Positions 46,156-55,749 of a stretch of 61,421 nt of DNA are shown one piece after another. The DNA comes from Pseudomonadales bacterium. Its GTDB lineage: Bacteria; Pseudomonadota; Gammaproteobacteria; Pseudomonadales; UBA5518. The translations under genes and the position numbers were made by a program. Where the stretch lies: positions 1 through 61,421 of the forward strand of contig JAJVIG010000032.1 of the NCBI GenBank assembly GCA_022072145.1, in the 5' to 3' direction. Numbering within the stretch: position 1 is the stretch's first letter; every line of letters begins with the position of its first letter. The notes beneath the pieces are model-generated. The model did not search any database and had not been told where the DNA came from. It worked only from the letters and a program-made list of their open reading frames with translations.

Positions 46156-47673
46156 TCAATCGATCAGTTTCACGGGAATCGTGCGCCGGCGGCCGCTGCC
46201 GAACAGGCTCGCGTCGCTGGCGCCGTCCGAGCAGCCGTTGCCGAAGCTGAAGCCGCAGCCGCCGCGCAGCTCGAAGGCGTCCTCCGCGTACTCGCGGTGC
46301 GTGGACGGAATCACGAAACGGTCCTCGTGGTTGGCGATCGCCAGCAACTCGTACATGCGTTGCGCCTCGGCCTCGTCCAACCCCACCTGTGCGAGCGCGG
46401 CCGCATCCGGCGTGCCGTCGACGTGGCGCGCGCGCTGCCAGGCGCGCATCGCGAGCAGGCGCTCCAGCGCCGCAACGACCGGTGCCGGGTCACCGGCCGT
46501 GAGCAGGTTCGCGAGGTACTGCACCGGGATGCGCAACTCGCCGACGTCGGGGATCACGCCCTTGCTGCCGAGCTGCCCGGCGGCGGCCGTGATCGGCGAC
46601 AGCGGCGGCACGTACCAGACCATCGGCAGCGTGCGGTATTCGGGGTGCAGCGGCAGCGCGATCTTCCAGTCCATCGCCATGCGGTAGACCGGGCTCCGGC
46701 GTGCGGCCTCGATCCACGCCTCGGGGATGCCGTCACGGCGTGCCGCGGCGATCACCTGCGGATCGGCCGGATCGAGGAACACCCCGAGCTGGGCGCGGTA
46801 GAGATCCTTCTCGTCGGCCACCGACGCCGCCTCGGCGATGCGGTCGGCGTCGTAGAGCAGCACGCCGAGGTAGCGGATGCGCCCCACGCAGGTTTCCGAG
46901 CACACCGTGGGCAGGCCCGCCTCGATGCGCGGATAACAGAAGGTGCACTTCTCGGCCTTGCCGGACTTCCAGTTGTAGTAGATCTTCTTGTACGGACAGC
47001 CCGAGACGCACATCCGCCAGCCGCGGCACTTGTCCTGGTCGATCAGCACCACGCCGTCTTCCTCGCGCTTGTAGATCGAGCCCGAGGGACAGCTCGCGAC
47101 GCAGGCCGGATTCAGGCAGTGCTCGCAGAGCCGCGGCAGGTACATCATGAAGGTGTTCTCGAACTGGCCGTAGATGTCCTTCTGCAGCTGTTCGAAGTTG
47201 CTGTCCGCCGAGCGCTTCGCGAACTCCCCGCCCAGGATCTCCTCCCAGTTCGGGCCCCACTCGATCTTCTGCATGCGCTTGCCGGTGACCAGGCTGCGCG
47301 GGCGCGCGGTCGGCGCCGCCGTCATCTCCGGCGCCGAGTGCAGGTGCTCGTAATCGAAGGTGAACGGCTCGTAGTAGTCGTCGATCTCGGGCATGTTCGG
47401 GTTGGAGAAGATCCGCGACAACAGCTTCGCCTTGCCGCCCTGGCGCAAGCCGAGGCTGCCGTCCTCACGGCGCTCCCAGCCACCCTGCCAGTGATCCTGG
47501 TCCTCCCAGCGCTTCGGGTAGCCGATGCCGGGCTTGCTCTCGACGTTGTTGAACCACGCGTACTCGACGCCTGGACGGCTGGTCCACACGTTCTTGCAGG
47601 TGACCGAGCAGGTATGACAGCCGATGCACTTGTCGAGGTTGAGCACCATGCCGATCTGTGCGCGTACTTTCAT
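46156..47673 (-). CDS. narH: Respiratory nitrate reductase beta subunit NarH
   Basis: NarH is the electron-transfer subunit with four iron-sulfur clusters. The 505-residue protein has CIGCHTCSVTCK, CEHCLNPACVASCP, CRGWRMCVSGCP (Trp in place of the second Cys, which gives the [3Fe-4S] cluster) and CTFCYPRIEAGLPTVC with SETC. The end contains GGCGFSFGNGCSDG. Order and length match NarH. It overlaps the narG stop (ATGA) and is followed by narJ after 11 bp. Confidence 0.96.
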   Translation of the reverse strand: MKVRAQIGMVLNLDKCIGCHTCSVTCKNVWTSRPGVEYAWFNNVESKPGIGYPKRWEDQDHWQGGWERREDGSLGLRQGGKAKLLSRIFSNPNMPEIDDYYEPFTFDYEHLHSAPEMTAAPTARPRSLVTGKRMQKIEWGPNWEEILGGEFAKRSADSNFEQLQKDIYGQFENTFMMYLPRLCEHCLNPACVASCPSGSIYKREEDGVVLIDQDKCRGWRMCVSGCPYKKIYYNWKSGKAEKCTFCYPRIEAGLPTVCSETCVGRIRYLGVLLYDADRIAEAASVADEKDLYRAQLGVFLDPADPQVIAAARRDGIPEAWIEAARRSPVYRMAMDWKIALPLHPEYRTLPMVWYVPPLSPITAAAGQLGSKGVIPDVGELRIPVQYLANLLTAGDPAPVVAALERLLAMRAWQRARHVDGTPDAAALAQVGLDEAEAQRMYELLAIANHEDRFVIPSTHREYAEDAFELRGGCGFSFGNGCSDGASDASLFGSGRRRTIPVKLID

Positions 47674-50600
47674 CGGGTCGTCTCCTGTGCGTGCGGCACC
47701 TGCACGTCGGTGCCGGCCGGCGTATCGAGCCAGTCCACCTGCGCCATGCGGCGCACGACGACGAACTCGTCGCGGTTGGTGCCGATCGTGCCGTAGTAGT
47801 TGAAGCCGTAACTGAGCTGCGCGTAGCCGCCGATCATGTGGGTCGGCTTGGGCACGATGCGCGTCACCGAGTTGTGGATGCCGCCGCGCGCGCCGGTGAT
47901 CTCGGAGCCGGGCGTGTTGATGATCTTCTCCTGCGCGTGGTACATCATGACCATGCCCGGCTTCACGCGCTGGCTCACCACCGCGCGCGCGGCGATCGCG
48001 CCGTTGATGTTGAACAGCTCGATCCAGTCGTTGTCGGCGATGCCGGCGCGGCGCGCGTCGTCCTCGGAGATCCACACGCAGGGGCCGCCGCGGCTCAGCG
48101 TCAGCATCAGCAGGTTGTCGGTGTAGGTGGAATGGATCCCCCACTTCTGGTGCGGCGTGATGAAGTTCAGCAGCACTTCGGGGTTGCCGTTCGAACGCAC
48201 GCCGTGGATGCCTGCCGTGGTCTTCAGGTCCACCGGCGGACGGTAGCTCACCAGCGCCTCGCCGAAGGCGAGCATCCACGGATGATCCTGGTAGAACTGC
48301 TGGCGGCCGCTCAGCGTGCGCCACGGGATCAGTTCGTGCACGTTCGTGTAACCGGCGTTGTACGAGACCTTCTCGGATTCGAGCCCGCTCCAGGTCGGCG
48401 AGCTGATGATCTTGCGCGGCTGCGCCTGGATGTCGCGGAAGCGGATCTTCTCGTCCTCGCGCGGCAACGCCAGGTGCGCGTGTTCGCGTCCGGTCTGACG
48501 CCCCAGCGCCTCCCACGCCTTCACCGCGACGTGGCCGTTGGTCTCCGGCGCCAGCATCAGCACCGTCTCGGCGGCGTCGATATCGGATTCGATGCGCGGC
48601 AGCCCCTGCGTCACGCCAGCCTCGCGCACCGTGCCGTTCAGTTCGGCCAGCGCCGCGACCTCGTCACGCGTATCCCACGCGATGCCCTTGCCGCCGTTGC
48701 CGACGCGCTCCATCAGCGGCCCCAGCGCCGTGAAGCGCCTGTACACGTTCGGGTAGTCGCGTTCGACCACGCCGATCTGCGGCGCCGTCTTGCCGGGGAT
48801 CAGCTCGACCTCGCCACGCTTCCAGTCGCGCACCTCGAAGGCCTGCCCCAGTTCGCCGGGCGAATCGTGCATCAGCGGCGTCAGCACCACCTCGCGCTCG
48901 ACGCCGAGATGACCGCGGCAGACCTCGCTGAAGGCGCGCGCGAAGCCCTTGTAGATCTCCCAGTCGCTGCGCGCCTCCCAGGCCGGGTCGACCGCGGTCG
49001 ACAGCGGGTGGATGAACGGATGCATATCGCTGGTGTTGAGGTCGTTCTTCTCGTACCAGGTCGCGGTCGGCAGCACGATGTCTGAATAGAGGCAAGTGGT
49101 GCTCATGCGGAAATCGAGCGTGACCAGCAGGTCGAGCTTGCCCTCGGGCGCGTGCTCGTGCCACACGACCTCGGCGGGCCGGGCTTCGTCCGCGCCCAGG
49201 TCGCGGCCCTGCACGCCGTGCGAGGTGCCGAGCAGGTGTTTCAGGAAATACTCGTGCCCCTTGCCGCTCGAGCCCAGCAGGTTCGAGCGCCACACGAACA
49301 TGTTGCGCGGCCAGTTGTCGGGATGGTCGGGATCCTCGCAGCTCATGCGCAGCGTGCCGTCGGCGAGCGCCTCGACCGCATACTGCACCGGATCCTTGCC
49401 GGCGGCCTGCGCGTCGCGAACCACCTGCAGCGGATTGGTCTGCAGCTGCGGCGCCGACGGCAGCCAGCCCATGCGTTCGGCGCGCACGTTGTAGTCGATC
49501 ATGCTGCCGCCGAAGGCGCCGCGGTCGGCCAGCGGCGACAGGATCTCCTCGACCGTGAGCTTCTCGTAGCGCCACTGGTCGGTGTGCGCGTAGAAGAAGC
49601 TGGTCGAATTCATCTGCCGCGGCGGGCGGATCCAGTCCAGCGCGAAGGCGAGCGCGGTCCAGCCGGTCTGCGGGCGCAGCTTCTCCTGCCCCACGTAATG
49701 CGCCCAGCCGCCGCCGGACTTGCCGATGCAGCCACAGAGCATCAGCAGGTTGATGATGCCGCGGTAGTTCATGTCCGAGTGGTACCAGTGGTTCATCGCC
49801 GCACCGATGATCACCATCGACCGCCCGTGCGTGCGCTCGGCGTTGTCGGCGAATTCGCGCGCGATCGCGATCACCTGCTCGCGCGGCACGCCGGTGATCC
49901 GCTCCTGCCAGGCCGGCGTGTACGGCGCGTCCGCGTCGTAGTCGGGTTCCGCGGCTCCGGCGCCGGTTCCGCGCGCGACGCCGTAGTTGGCCGCGAGCAG
50001 ATCGAACACCGTCGCGACCACCAGCTCGGGCGCGTCGTCCGCGTCCCCGAGCCGGATCCGCTGCACCGGCACCTCGCGCAGCGTCACGTCGGCACCCGGG
50101 TTGTGGTCGAAGTGCGGGGTCTCGATGCCGCCGAAGTACGGAAAGCCGACGCCCCGCAGCTCGGGGGTCTCGTTCGACTCGGTCACCGACAGGCGCAGGC
50201 GCACCCCGGCGCCCTGGTTCGCCTCCTTCGCCTCGAGGTTCCACTGCCCCTGGTCGGGCCGCCCGTCCGGTCCCCAGCGGAAGCCGATGGCACCGTTCGG
50301 CACCACCACCTTGCCGTCGGCATCGCAGGCGAGTGTCTTCCACTCCGGGTTGTTTTGCTGCCCGAGGCTGCCCGGGAAATCGGCGGCGCGCAGGTAGCGG
50401 TCCGGCACCAGCAGCGTTCGACCGTCGGCGCCGGTGCGCTCCTTCAGCAGCACCAGCATCGGCAGGTCGGTGAAGCGGCGCGCGTAGTCGTCGAAGTACG
50501 CGCTGCGGCGCCGGAAGTAGTATTCGGAGAGGATCACGTGCCCCATCGCCATCGCGAGCGCGGCGTCGGTCCCCTGGCGCGGATGCAGCCACAGATCGGC

Positions 50601-51470
50601 GAGCTTCGCGACCTCGGAATAGTCCGGCGTGACCGCCACCGTCTTGGTGCCGCGGTAGCGCACCTCGGTGAAGAAGTGCGCATCGGGCGTGCGCGTCTGC
50701 GGGACGTTCGAACCCCAGGCGATGATATAGCCGCTGTGATACCAGTCGGCGGATTCGGGCACGTCGGTCTGCTCGCCCCAGGTCTGCGGGCTCGAGGGCG
50801 GCAGGTCGCAGTACCAGTCGTAGAAGCTCATGCACACGCCGCCGATCAGGCTCAGGTAGCGGCTGCCGGCCGCGTAGCTGACCATCGACATCGCCGGGAT
50901 CGGCGAGAAGCCGATGATGCGATCGGGGCCGTGGCGGCGAATCGTGTGCACGTTCGCGGCGGCGACGATCTCGTTCACCTCGTCCCAGCCCGCGCGCACG
51001 AAGCCACCCAGGCCGCGACGGCCCTGGTAGTCGCGCCGCTTCGCCCCGTCGGCGACGATCGACTCCCACGCCGCCACCGGATCGAGCGTGCGCCGCGCCT
51101 CCCGCCAGTGGCGCAGCAGCCGCGCGCGCACCATCGGGTACTTCACGCGGTTCGCGCTGTAGAGGTACCACGAGTAGCTCGCGCCGCGCGCGCAACCGCG
51201 CGGCTCGTGGTTCGGCATGTCGGGGCGTGTGCGCGGATAGTCCGTCTGCTGCGTCTCCCAGGTCACGATGCCGCCCTTGACGTGGATCTTCCACGAGCAG
51301 GAGCCGGTGCAGTTCACGCCGTGCGTGGAACGCACCACCCGGTCGTGCGCCCAGCGATCGCGGTACGCGTCCTCCCAGCTGCGGTCCTCGCCGGTGGTGG
51401 TGCCGTGACCGTCGGCGAAGGCTTCGCGCCGGCGGGAAAAGTACTTCAGGCGGTCGATGAAATGACTCAT
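47670..51470 (-). CDS. narG: Respiratory nitrate reductase alpha subunit NarG
   Basis: NarG holds the molybdenum bis-MGD site that reduces nitrate to nitrite at the cytoplasmic face. The 1266-residue protein has the N-terminal iron-sulfur ligation VVRSTHGVNCTGSCSWKIHV, with His as one ligand, and SYSWYLYSANRVKYP further on. Other conserved blocks include NYRGIINLLMLCGCIGKSGG and YDADAPYTPAW. The ATG at 51470 was chosen from MSHFIDRLKYF, the usual NarG opening. The stop overlaps the narH start by four bases. It is 40 bp downstream of narK2. Confidence 0.97.
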   Translation of the reverse strand: MSHFIDRLKYFSRRREAFADGHGTTTGEDRSWEDAYRDRWAHDRVVRSTHGVNCTGSCSWKIHVKGGIVTWETQQTDYPRTRPDMPNHEPRGCARGASYSWYLYSANRVKYPMVRARLLRHWREARRTLDPVAAWESIVADGAKRRDYQGRRGLGGFVRAGWDEVNEIVAAANVHTIRRHGPDRIIGFSPIPAMSMVSYAAGSRYLSLIGGVCMSFYDWYCDLPPSSPQTWGEQTDVPESADWYHSGYIIAWGSNVPQTRTPDAHFFTEVRYRGTKTVAVTPDYSEVAKLADLWLHPRQGTDAALAMAMGHVILSEYYFRRRSAYFDDYARRFTDLPMLVLLKERTGADGRTLLVPDRYLRAADFPGSLGQQNNPEWKTLACDADGKVVVPNGAIGFRWGPDGRPDQGQWNLEAKEANQGAGVRLRLSVTESNETPELRGVGFPYFGGIETPHFDHNPGADVTLREVPVQRIRLGDADDAPELVVATVFDLLAANYGVARGTGAGAAEPDYDADAPYTPAWQERITGVPREQVIAIAREFADNAERTHGRSMVIIGAAMNHWYHSDMNYRGIINLLMLCGCIGKSGGGWAHYVGQEKLRPQTGWTALAFALDWIRPPRQMNSTSFFYAHTDQWRYEKLTVEEILSPLADRGAFGGSMIDYNVRAERMGWLPSAPQLQTNPLQVVRDAQAAGKDPVQYAVEALADGTLRMSCEDPDHPDNWPRNMFVWRSNLLGSSGKGHEYFLKHLLGTSHGVQGRDLGADEARPAEVVWHEHAPEGKLDLLVTLDFRMSTTCLYSDIVLPTATWYEKNDLNTSDMHPFIHPLSTAVDPAWEARSDWEIYKGFARAFSEVCRGHLGVEREVVLTPLMHDSPGELGQAFEVRDWKRGEVELIPGKTAPQIGVVERDYPNVYRRFTALGPLMERVGNGGKGIAWDTRDEVAALAELNGTVREAGVTQGLPRIESDIDAAETVLMLAPETNGHVAVKAWEALGRQTGREHAHLALPREDEKIRFRDIQAQPRKIISSPTWSGLESEKVSYNAGYTNVHELIPWRTLSGRQQFYQDHPWMLAFGEALVSYRPPVDLKTTAGIHGVRSNGNPEVLLNFITPHQKWGIHSTYTDNLLMLTLSRGGPCVWISEDDARRAGIADNDWIELFNINGAIAARAVVSQRVKPGMVMMYHAQEKIINTPGSEITGARGGIHNSVTRIVPKPTHMIGGYAQLSYGFNYYGTIGTNRDEFVVVRRMAQVDWLDTPAGTDVQVPHAQETTR

Positions 51471-51510
51471 GTCGTCTGCTCCGCGGTTTCGCTGCGTGTC
51501 ACCGGTCCGA

Positions 51511-52923
51511 TCAGCACGGGCGCGCCGCGCCACGGCGCGCGTAGAACCACCAGGTGATCAGGATGCAGCTGAGGTAGAACACGATGAAGGTCCACAGCGC
51601 CGCGTGCGGGCTGCCGGTCGCCGCGATCGAGGTGCCGTAGCTCTTCGGAATGAAGAAGCCGCCGTAGGCGCCGATCGCGCCGGCGAAGCCGAGCACCGCG
51701 GCTGCCTGCCGGTTGCCTTCCCTGACGGCGTTCGCCTCGGTCTCGGAGCCACGGCCACGTGCTGCGTCGAGGCACTCGTCCATGAAGATCACCGGGATCA
51801 TGCGGAACGTCGAGCCGTTGCCGATCCCGGCGGTCAGGAACAGCAGCATGAACGCGAGGAAGAAGCCGGTCAGGCTGCCCGATGAGCCGGCGGCGCCGGG
51901 ATCGGGCAGGAACTGCAGCGCGAGCAGCACCCCGAGCACCATCACCACGAAATTCCACAACGTCACGCGGGCGCCGCCCACGCGGTCCGACAGCCAGCCG
52001 CCCACCGGTCGGATCAGCGCGCCGGCGAACGGTCCCATCCAGGCGAACTCGAGCGGATCCACGCCCGGGAACTGGCTCTTGATCAGCAGCGGGAATCCCG
52101 CCGAGAAGCCGATGAACGAACCGAAGGTCCCAACGTACAGCCAGCACATGATCCAGTTGTGGCGGTTGCGGAAGATCACCGCCTGTTCGGCGAACGAGGA
52201 ACGCGCATCGGCGATGTCGTGCATCATCAGGAAGGCGAGCAGGGACACCACCACGATCGGCACCATCCACACGAACGCCGCGTTCTGCAGCCACACGTGC
52301 GCGGTGCCGCCGTCGGCGGTCGCGATGGTCTGCGGCTCACCGCCGAACCAGCCGAAGATCCCGGCGGCGATCACCAGCGGCACCATGAACTGCACCGACG
52401 AGACACCGAGGTTGCCGAGGCCGGCGTTGAGGCCGAGCGCGGAGCCCTTGCGCTCCTTGGGAAAGAAGAAGCTGATGTTCGCCATCGACGACGAGAAGTT
52501 GCCGCCACCGAGGCCGCACAGCGCCGCCAGCAACAGCATCACCGCGTACGGTGTCTGCGGATTCTGTACCGCCACCCCGATTCCCGCGCACGGCAGCAGC
52601 AACGACAGCGTCGACAGCACGGTCCAGCGCCGCCCGCCGACCACCGGCACGATGAACGAATAGAAGATGCGCAACGTGGCGCCGGCGAGCGCCGGCAGCG
52701 CGGTCAGCCAGAACAGCTGGTCGGTGCTGTACGCGAAGCCGACCGCCGGCAGCTTGGTCACCACGGCGCTCCACACCATCCAGACCGCGAAGGCGAGGAA
52801 CAGCGCCGGGATCGAGATCCACAGGTTCTGGTTCGCGATCGCGCGCCCCTGCGCTTCCCAGAACGCGCGGTCCTCCGGCGTCCAGACACGCAGCAGCCTT
52901 CCACTCGGTTCCCGGTCGTTCAT
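51511..52923 (-). CDS. narK2: Nitrate/nitrite transporter NarK2-type (MFS)
   Basis: This 470-residue MFS transporter has about 12 membrane helices. Nitrate-signature-like glycine stretches are present: SALGLNAGLGNLGVSSVQF and GFAGAIGAYGGFFIP. The longer N-terminus (MNDREPSGRLLRVWTPEDRA) and charged loops match the type of NarK2 that exchanges nitrite for nitrate. The gene order narK1-narK2-narG follows that of Pseudomonas. It overlaps the narK1 stop by ATGA. Confidence 0.9.
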   Translation of the reverse strand: MNDREPSGRLLRVWTPEDRAFWEAQGRAIANQNLWISIPALFLAFAVWMVWSAVVTKLPAVGFAYSTDQLFWLTALPALAGATLRIFYSFIVPVVGGRRWTVLSTLSLLLPCAGIGVAVQNPQTPYAVMLLLAALCGLGGGNFSSSMANISFFFPKERKGSALGLNAGLGNLGVSSVQFMVPLVIAAGIFGWFGGEPQTIATADGGTAHVWLQNAAFVWMVPIVVVSLLAFLMMHDIADARSSFAEQAVIFRNRHNWIMCWLYVGTFGSFIGFSAGFPLLIKSQFPGVDPLEFAWMGPFAGALIRPVGGWLSDRVGGARVTLWNFVVMVLGVLLALQFLPDPGAAGSSGSLTGFFLAFMLLFLTAGIGNGSTFRMIPVIFMDECLDAARGRGSETEANAVREGNRQAAAVLGFAGAIGAYGGFFIPKSYGTSIAATGSPHAALWTFIVFYLSCILITWWFYARRGAARPC

Positions 52924-54212
52924 TGCATCCCCTCCACTTGCGGCGCAGCCGCGACGGCGCCGCGCAGGCTGAATTCCGGCGCGTGCCGGCCCATGACCTC
53001 GGTCTTGCGCACCTCGGTGAAATACATCCAGATCAGCGACATCCAGACCACGCCGTAGAGGAACATGAACGCGCTGGAGCGCACGCCGGTGAGATCGACG
53101 AGGGCGCCGAAGATGATCGGCAGGATGAAGCCGCCGAGTCCGCCGGCCAGGCCGACGACCCCGGAGATCACGCCGATGTTGTGCGGGTAGTCGTCGGAGA
53201 TGTACTTGAAGACCGACGCCTTGCCGAAGGCCCAGGCCACGCCGAGCACGAACATCAGGATCGAGAAGGACCACACGTCGAGCCCGAGATGGAAGCTCTT
53301 CGGACCGTCGACGGTCATGATCGAGAAGTCGGTCTGCGGGTAGCTGAGGATGAACAGGCAGATCCAGCTCACCCACATCACCCACCACGTGACCTGGTGC
53401 GCACCGTAGCGGTCGGACAGCCAGCCGCCGATCGCGCGCAGCACGCCCCCGGGCAGCGAGAAGCAGGCCGCCAGCAGCGCCGCGGCACGGATGTCGAGTC
53501 CGTACTCGCCGACGTAGTACTGCACCATCCACAGGCTGAGCGCGACGTAGCCGCCGAAGACGATCGAGTAGTACTGGCAGAGCTTCCAGACCTTCGGATC
53601 GCGCAGCACCACGAGTTGCTCGCGCCACGTGACGCCGGCGTCGACGTGATGTTCGTGATCGGTGTGCGAGAACGCCCAGAACAGCAGCGCGGTCGCCAGC
53701 ATGACGACGGCGTAGGTCTGCGGAACCATGGTCCAGCCGAAGGCGACCACGATCGCCGGCGCGACGAACTTGTTGACCGCGGCGCCGGAGTTGCCGGCGC
53801 CGTAGATGCCCATCGCGAAACCCTGCCGTGCACGCGGGAACCAGCGTGCCACGTACGGCGTGCCGACCGAGAACGAACCGCCGGCGATGCCGACGAACAG
53901 GCCGAGCACCAGGAAGTGCCAGAACTCGGTGGCGTAGCCGATCAGCCAGATCGGCACCACGCACAGCATCATCAGCGTGAACAGCACGATGCGGCCGCCG
54001 AAGCGGTCGGTCCACATGCCCAGCGGCACGCGTACCAGCGAGCCGGTCAGCACCGGCGTCGCCGCGAGCAAGCCGAACTCGGTCGCGTTGAGCCCCAGTT
54101 CCTGGCGGATCGGGATGCCGATCACGCCGAACATCATCCACACCATGAAGCACACGGTGAAAGCCAGCGTGCTCACGATCAGCACCGACAGCGCCTGCGC
54201 ATTCCTGCTCAT
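52920..54212 (-). CDS. narK1: Nitrate/nitrite transporter NarK1-type (MFS)
   Basis: The 430-residue MFS protein has 12 membrane helices. The nitrate signature-like segments GIYGAGNSGAAVNKFVAPAI and ISGVVGLAGGLGGFILPIIF are visible, and GMWTDRFGGRIVLF is the MFS loop. NarK1 types are thought to be proton-coupled nitrate importers that start respiration. The ATG at 54212 has GGAGGGTG before it. Its promoter should lie in the region after 54213; no FNR-type site (TTGAT-N4-ATCAA) was found there. Confidence 0.9.
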   Translation of the reverse strand: MSRNAQALSVLIVSTLAFTVCFMVWMMFGVIGIPIRQELGLNATEFGLLAATPVLTGSLVRVPLGMWTDRFGGRIVLFTLMMLCVVPIWLIGYATEFWHFLVLGLFVGIAGGSFSVGTPYVARWFPRARQGFAMGIYGAGNSGAAVNKFVAPAIVVAFGWTMVPQTYAVVMLATALLFWAFSHTDHEHHVDAGVTWREQLVVLRDPKVWKLCQYYSIVFGGYVALSLWMVQYYVGEYGLDIRAAALLAACFSLPGGVLRAIGGWLSDRYGAHQVTWWVMWVSWICLFILSYPQTDFSIMTVDGPKSFHLGLDVWSFSILMFVLGVAWAFGKASVFKYISDDYPHNIGVISGVVGLAGGLGGFILPIIFGALVDLTGVRSSAFMFLYGVVWMSLIWMYFTEVRKTEVMGRHAPEFSLRGAVAAAPQVEGMQ

Positions 54213-54578
54213 GTGACACCCTCCAGTCGTTGTTTCGACTGTAGGCATCACGGGCGAGGCGCGGGATCCTCCGGTGGTGGCAGACCGTCCACGGCAGAAG
54301 AACGATGCGGCATCGTCCGGAAGAACTATGCGGTCGGTCGGACCGTAGAGCGCTTCGCTACCCCCTCACCGCACGACCGCGCGAGCACGCGACGCGGGCG
54401 GCTCTCGTGTCTGCTCCCATGGCCATTCCTTGCCGGAGCGGTTTCAAATCTGTCGGGACTCCTTCGAGTTCTGATCTGCACGCCGCATAGCAGATGCCAT
54501 GTTGTCGACCGGCTATGAATGGCCCTTGTGCGCCCGGCGGTTTCGGGTGTGTGAAATACCGGAAGATGGGGTGCAGCC
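54213..54578. promoter_or_regulatory. Region upstream of narK1 and of the toxin remnant
   Basis: This is a 366-bp non-coding stretch. It must contain the nar operon promoter (reading left) and possibly one for the small genes at right. I searched both strands for FNR boxes and clear NarL heptamers and found none I would stand by; TACCCCC near 54359 is only a near match. GGTCGGTCGGACCG near 54331 is a small dyad. Confidence 0.35.
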
Positions 54579-54884
54579 ATGAAGCCCGGCAGCGTCAAGA
54601 CCGTCGAGCGGCTCAAGCTCATCTCCCAAGCCCGAGCCACCACGCAGATGACCAGCTTCACCAGGGGCGACCGGGTCGGCTTCCAGGCCCCGGACGGCCG
54701 GGTACTGGAAGGCATGGTGCTGCGCCTCGACAAGAAGACCATCAGCGTCGCCACCGACGACGGCCACCAGTGGAACGTCGCGCCCAGCCTGCTGGATCAT
54801 CGCCGGACCCAACGGCGCGGGCAAAACCACGTTCGCCCTGGAGTACCTGCCCCAGGTGGTGGGTTGTACCTGACCAAACGATGA
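54579..54884 (+). pseudogene. Small protein fused to a zeta-toxin remnant
   Basis: The first 70 residues are tidy: [36 protein letters not shown] and [18 protein letters not shown], which look like a small beta-barrel (KOW/SH3-like) domain. After WNVAPSLL the frame runs out of phase through DNA that, in another frame, encodes a P-loop (see the next entry). This suggests a deletion fused the end of one gene to the start of another. The function of the first domain is unknown. Confidence 0.5.
54793..54873 (+). pseudogene. Remnant of a zeta-toxin-type P-loop kinase
   Basis: In this frame the DNA reads [20 protein letters not shown] and then QVVGCT before a stop. This is the opening Walker A segment of zeta-toxin family ATPases (UDP-GlcNAc kinases and relatives). 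The rest of the protein, including the NAD-type motif that follows VGC in the family, is missing. Only 26 codons remain, so it cannot be active. Confidence 0.6.
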
Positions 54885-55069
54885 ATACGACCAAGAGAAC
54901 GACGCCCTCGCCAGAGGGGCGAAAGCAACGGGAGACCCTCCGTCAGGCCGTTGATAAAACGCTCGGGAAAAAGCGGCGTTCAGGCCAATACGCCGTGACA
55001 TGGAAAGACGGCAAACCGGTGATCGCGGGTGAGGACGCACCCGAGCAATCCTCCACCCCATCGACCTGA
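54881..55069 (+). CDS. Small basic protein next to toxin remnant
   Basis: The 62-residue protein starts MNTTKRTTPSPEGRKQRETL and then has RQAVDKTLGKKRRSGQYAVT followed by WKDGKPVIAGEDAPEQSS. It reads from an ATG eight bases after the remnant's stop and ends before narL on the other strand. A small basic protein beside a zeta toxin could be a leftover antitoxin or a regulator; this is an inference from position only. I do not recognise the family. Confidence 0.45.
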   Translation: MNTTKRTTPSPEGRKQRETLRQAVDKTLGKKRRSGQYAVTWKDGKPVIAGEDAPEQSSTPST

Positions 55070-55077
55070 GAAGCGGG

Positions 55078-55749
55078 TCAGTCCAGCCCGTGCTCGGCCG
55101 CGATCACGGCGGCCTGCACGCGCGAGACCACCTCGAGCTTGCGCAGGATGTGCTGGACGTGGATCTTGACCGTGGTCTCGGCGATCCCGAGTTCGCGCGC
55201 GATCGCCTTGTTGCTGTCGCCGCGCGCGATGCCGCGCAGGATGTCGCGCTCGCGCGGCGACAGCACCGCCAACCGCGAGGCCGGCGCTGCCTGCGACTGC
55301 GCCATTGCACCCGTCTCGCGCACTGCCGAGACGAGCTTGGTGGTCATCTCGGGGGCGACCACGTTCTCGCCGCGCATCGCGCGCCGGATCGCGTCGGCGA
55401 GCGCGTCCCCGTCGATCGTCTTCAACAGGTAGCCCGAGGCGCCGGCGCGCAGCGCCGCGAGCAGGTCCTGCTCGTCCTCGCTGACCGTCAGCATCAGCAC
55501 CCTCGCCTGCGGCGCCGCGTCGCGCAGCGCCGGCAGCGCATCGACGCCGCGCACGCCGGGGAGGTGGTTGTCGAGCAGCACCAGGTCGGGCTGCAGTTCG
55601 GCGGCGCGCCGCAGTGCGTGGCTGACGTCGGCCTCGTCGCCGACCACGGCGAAATCCGCCTCGCGCGCCAGCAGCGCGGTGAGCCCGCGACGGAACAGCG
55701 TGTGGTCGTCGACCACGAGGATGCGGATCGGCACGGCACTCACGCTCAT
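55078..55749 (-). CDS. narL: Nitrate/nitrite response regulator NarL
   Basis: NarL is a DNA-binding response regulator that acts when phosphorylated by NarX. The 223-residue protein has a receiver domain: acidic pair VVDD (14-17), phospho-Asp in LLDNHLPGVRG, conserved Lys in GYLLKTIDG. The C-terminal LuxR-type HTH follows: LSPRERDILRGIARGDSNKA, then IARELGIAETTVKIHVQHIL. The start overlaps the narX stop by four bases. It is the last gene of the permease-narX-narL operon. Confidence 0.93.
   Translation of the reverse strand: MSVSAVPIRILVVDDHTLFRRGLTALLAREADFAVVGDEADVSHALRRAAELQPDLVLLDNHLPGVRGVDALPALRDAAPQARVLMLTVSEDEQDLLAALRAGASGYLLKTIDGDALADAIRRAMRGENVVAPEMTTKLVSAVRETGAMAQSQAAPASRLAVLSPRERDILRGIARGDSNKAIARELGIAETTVKIHVQHILRKLEVVSRVQAAVIAAEHGLD

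Noticed and set aside
49152..51557. Long plus-strand ORF (801 aa) opposite narG
   Set aside because: It is a shadow of narG, and its composition (His, Arg, Val) shows no domain.
54213..54578. FNR or NarL sites for the nar operon
   Set aside because: No TTGAT-N4-ATCAA and no clear set of NarL heptamers were found by eye; partial matches such as TACCCCC are not enough.
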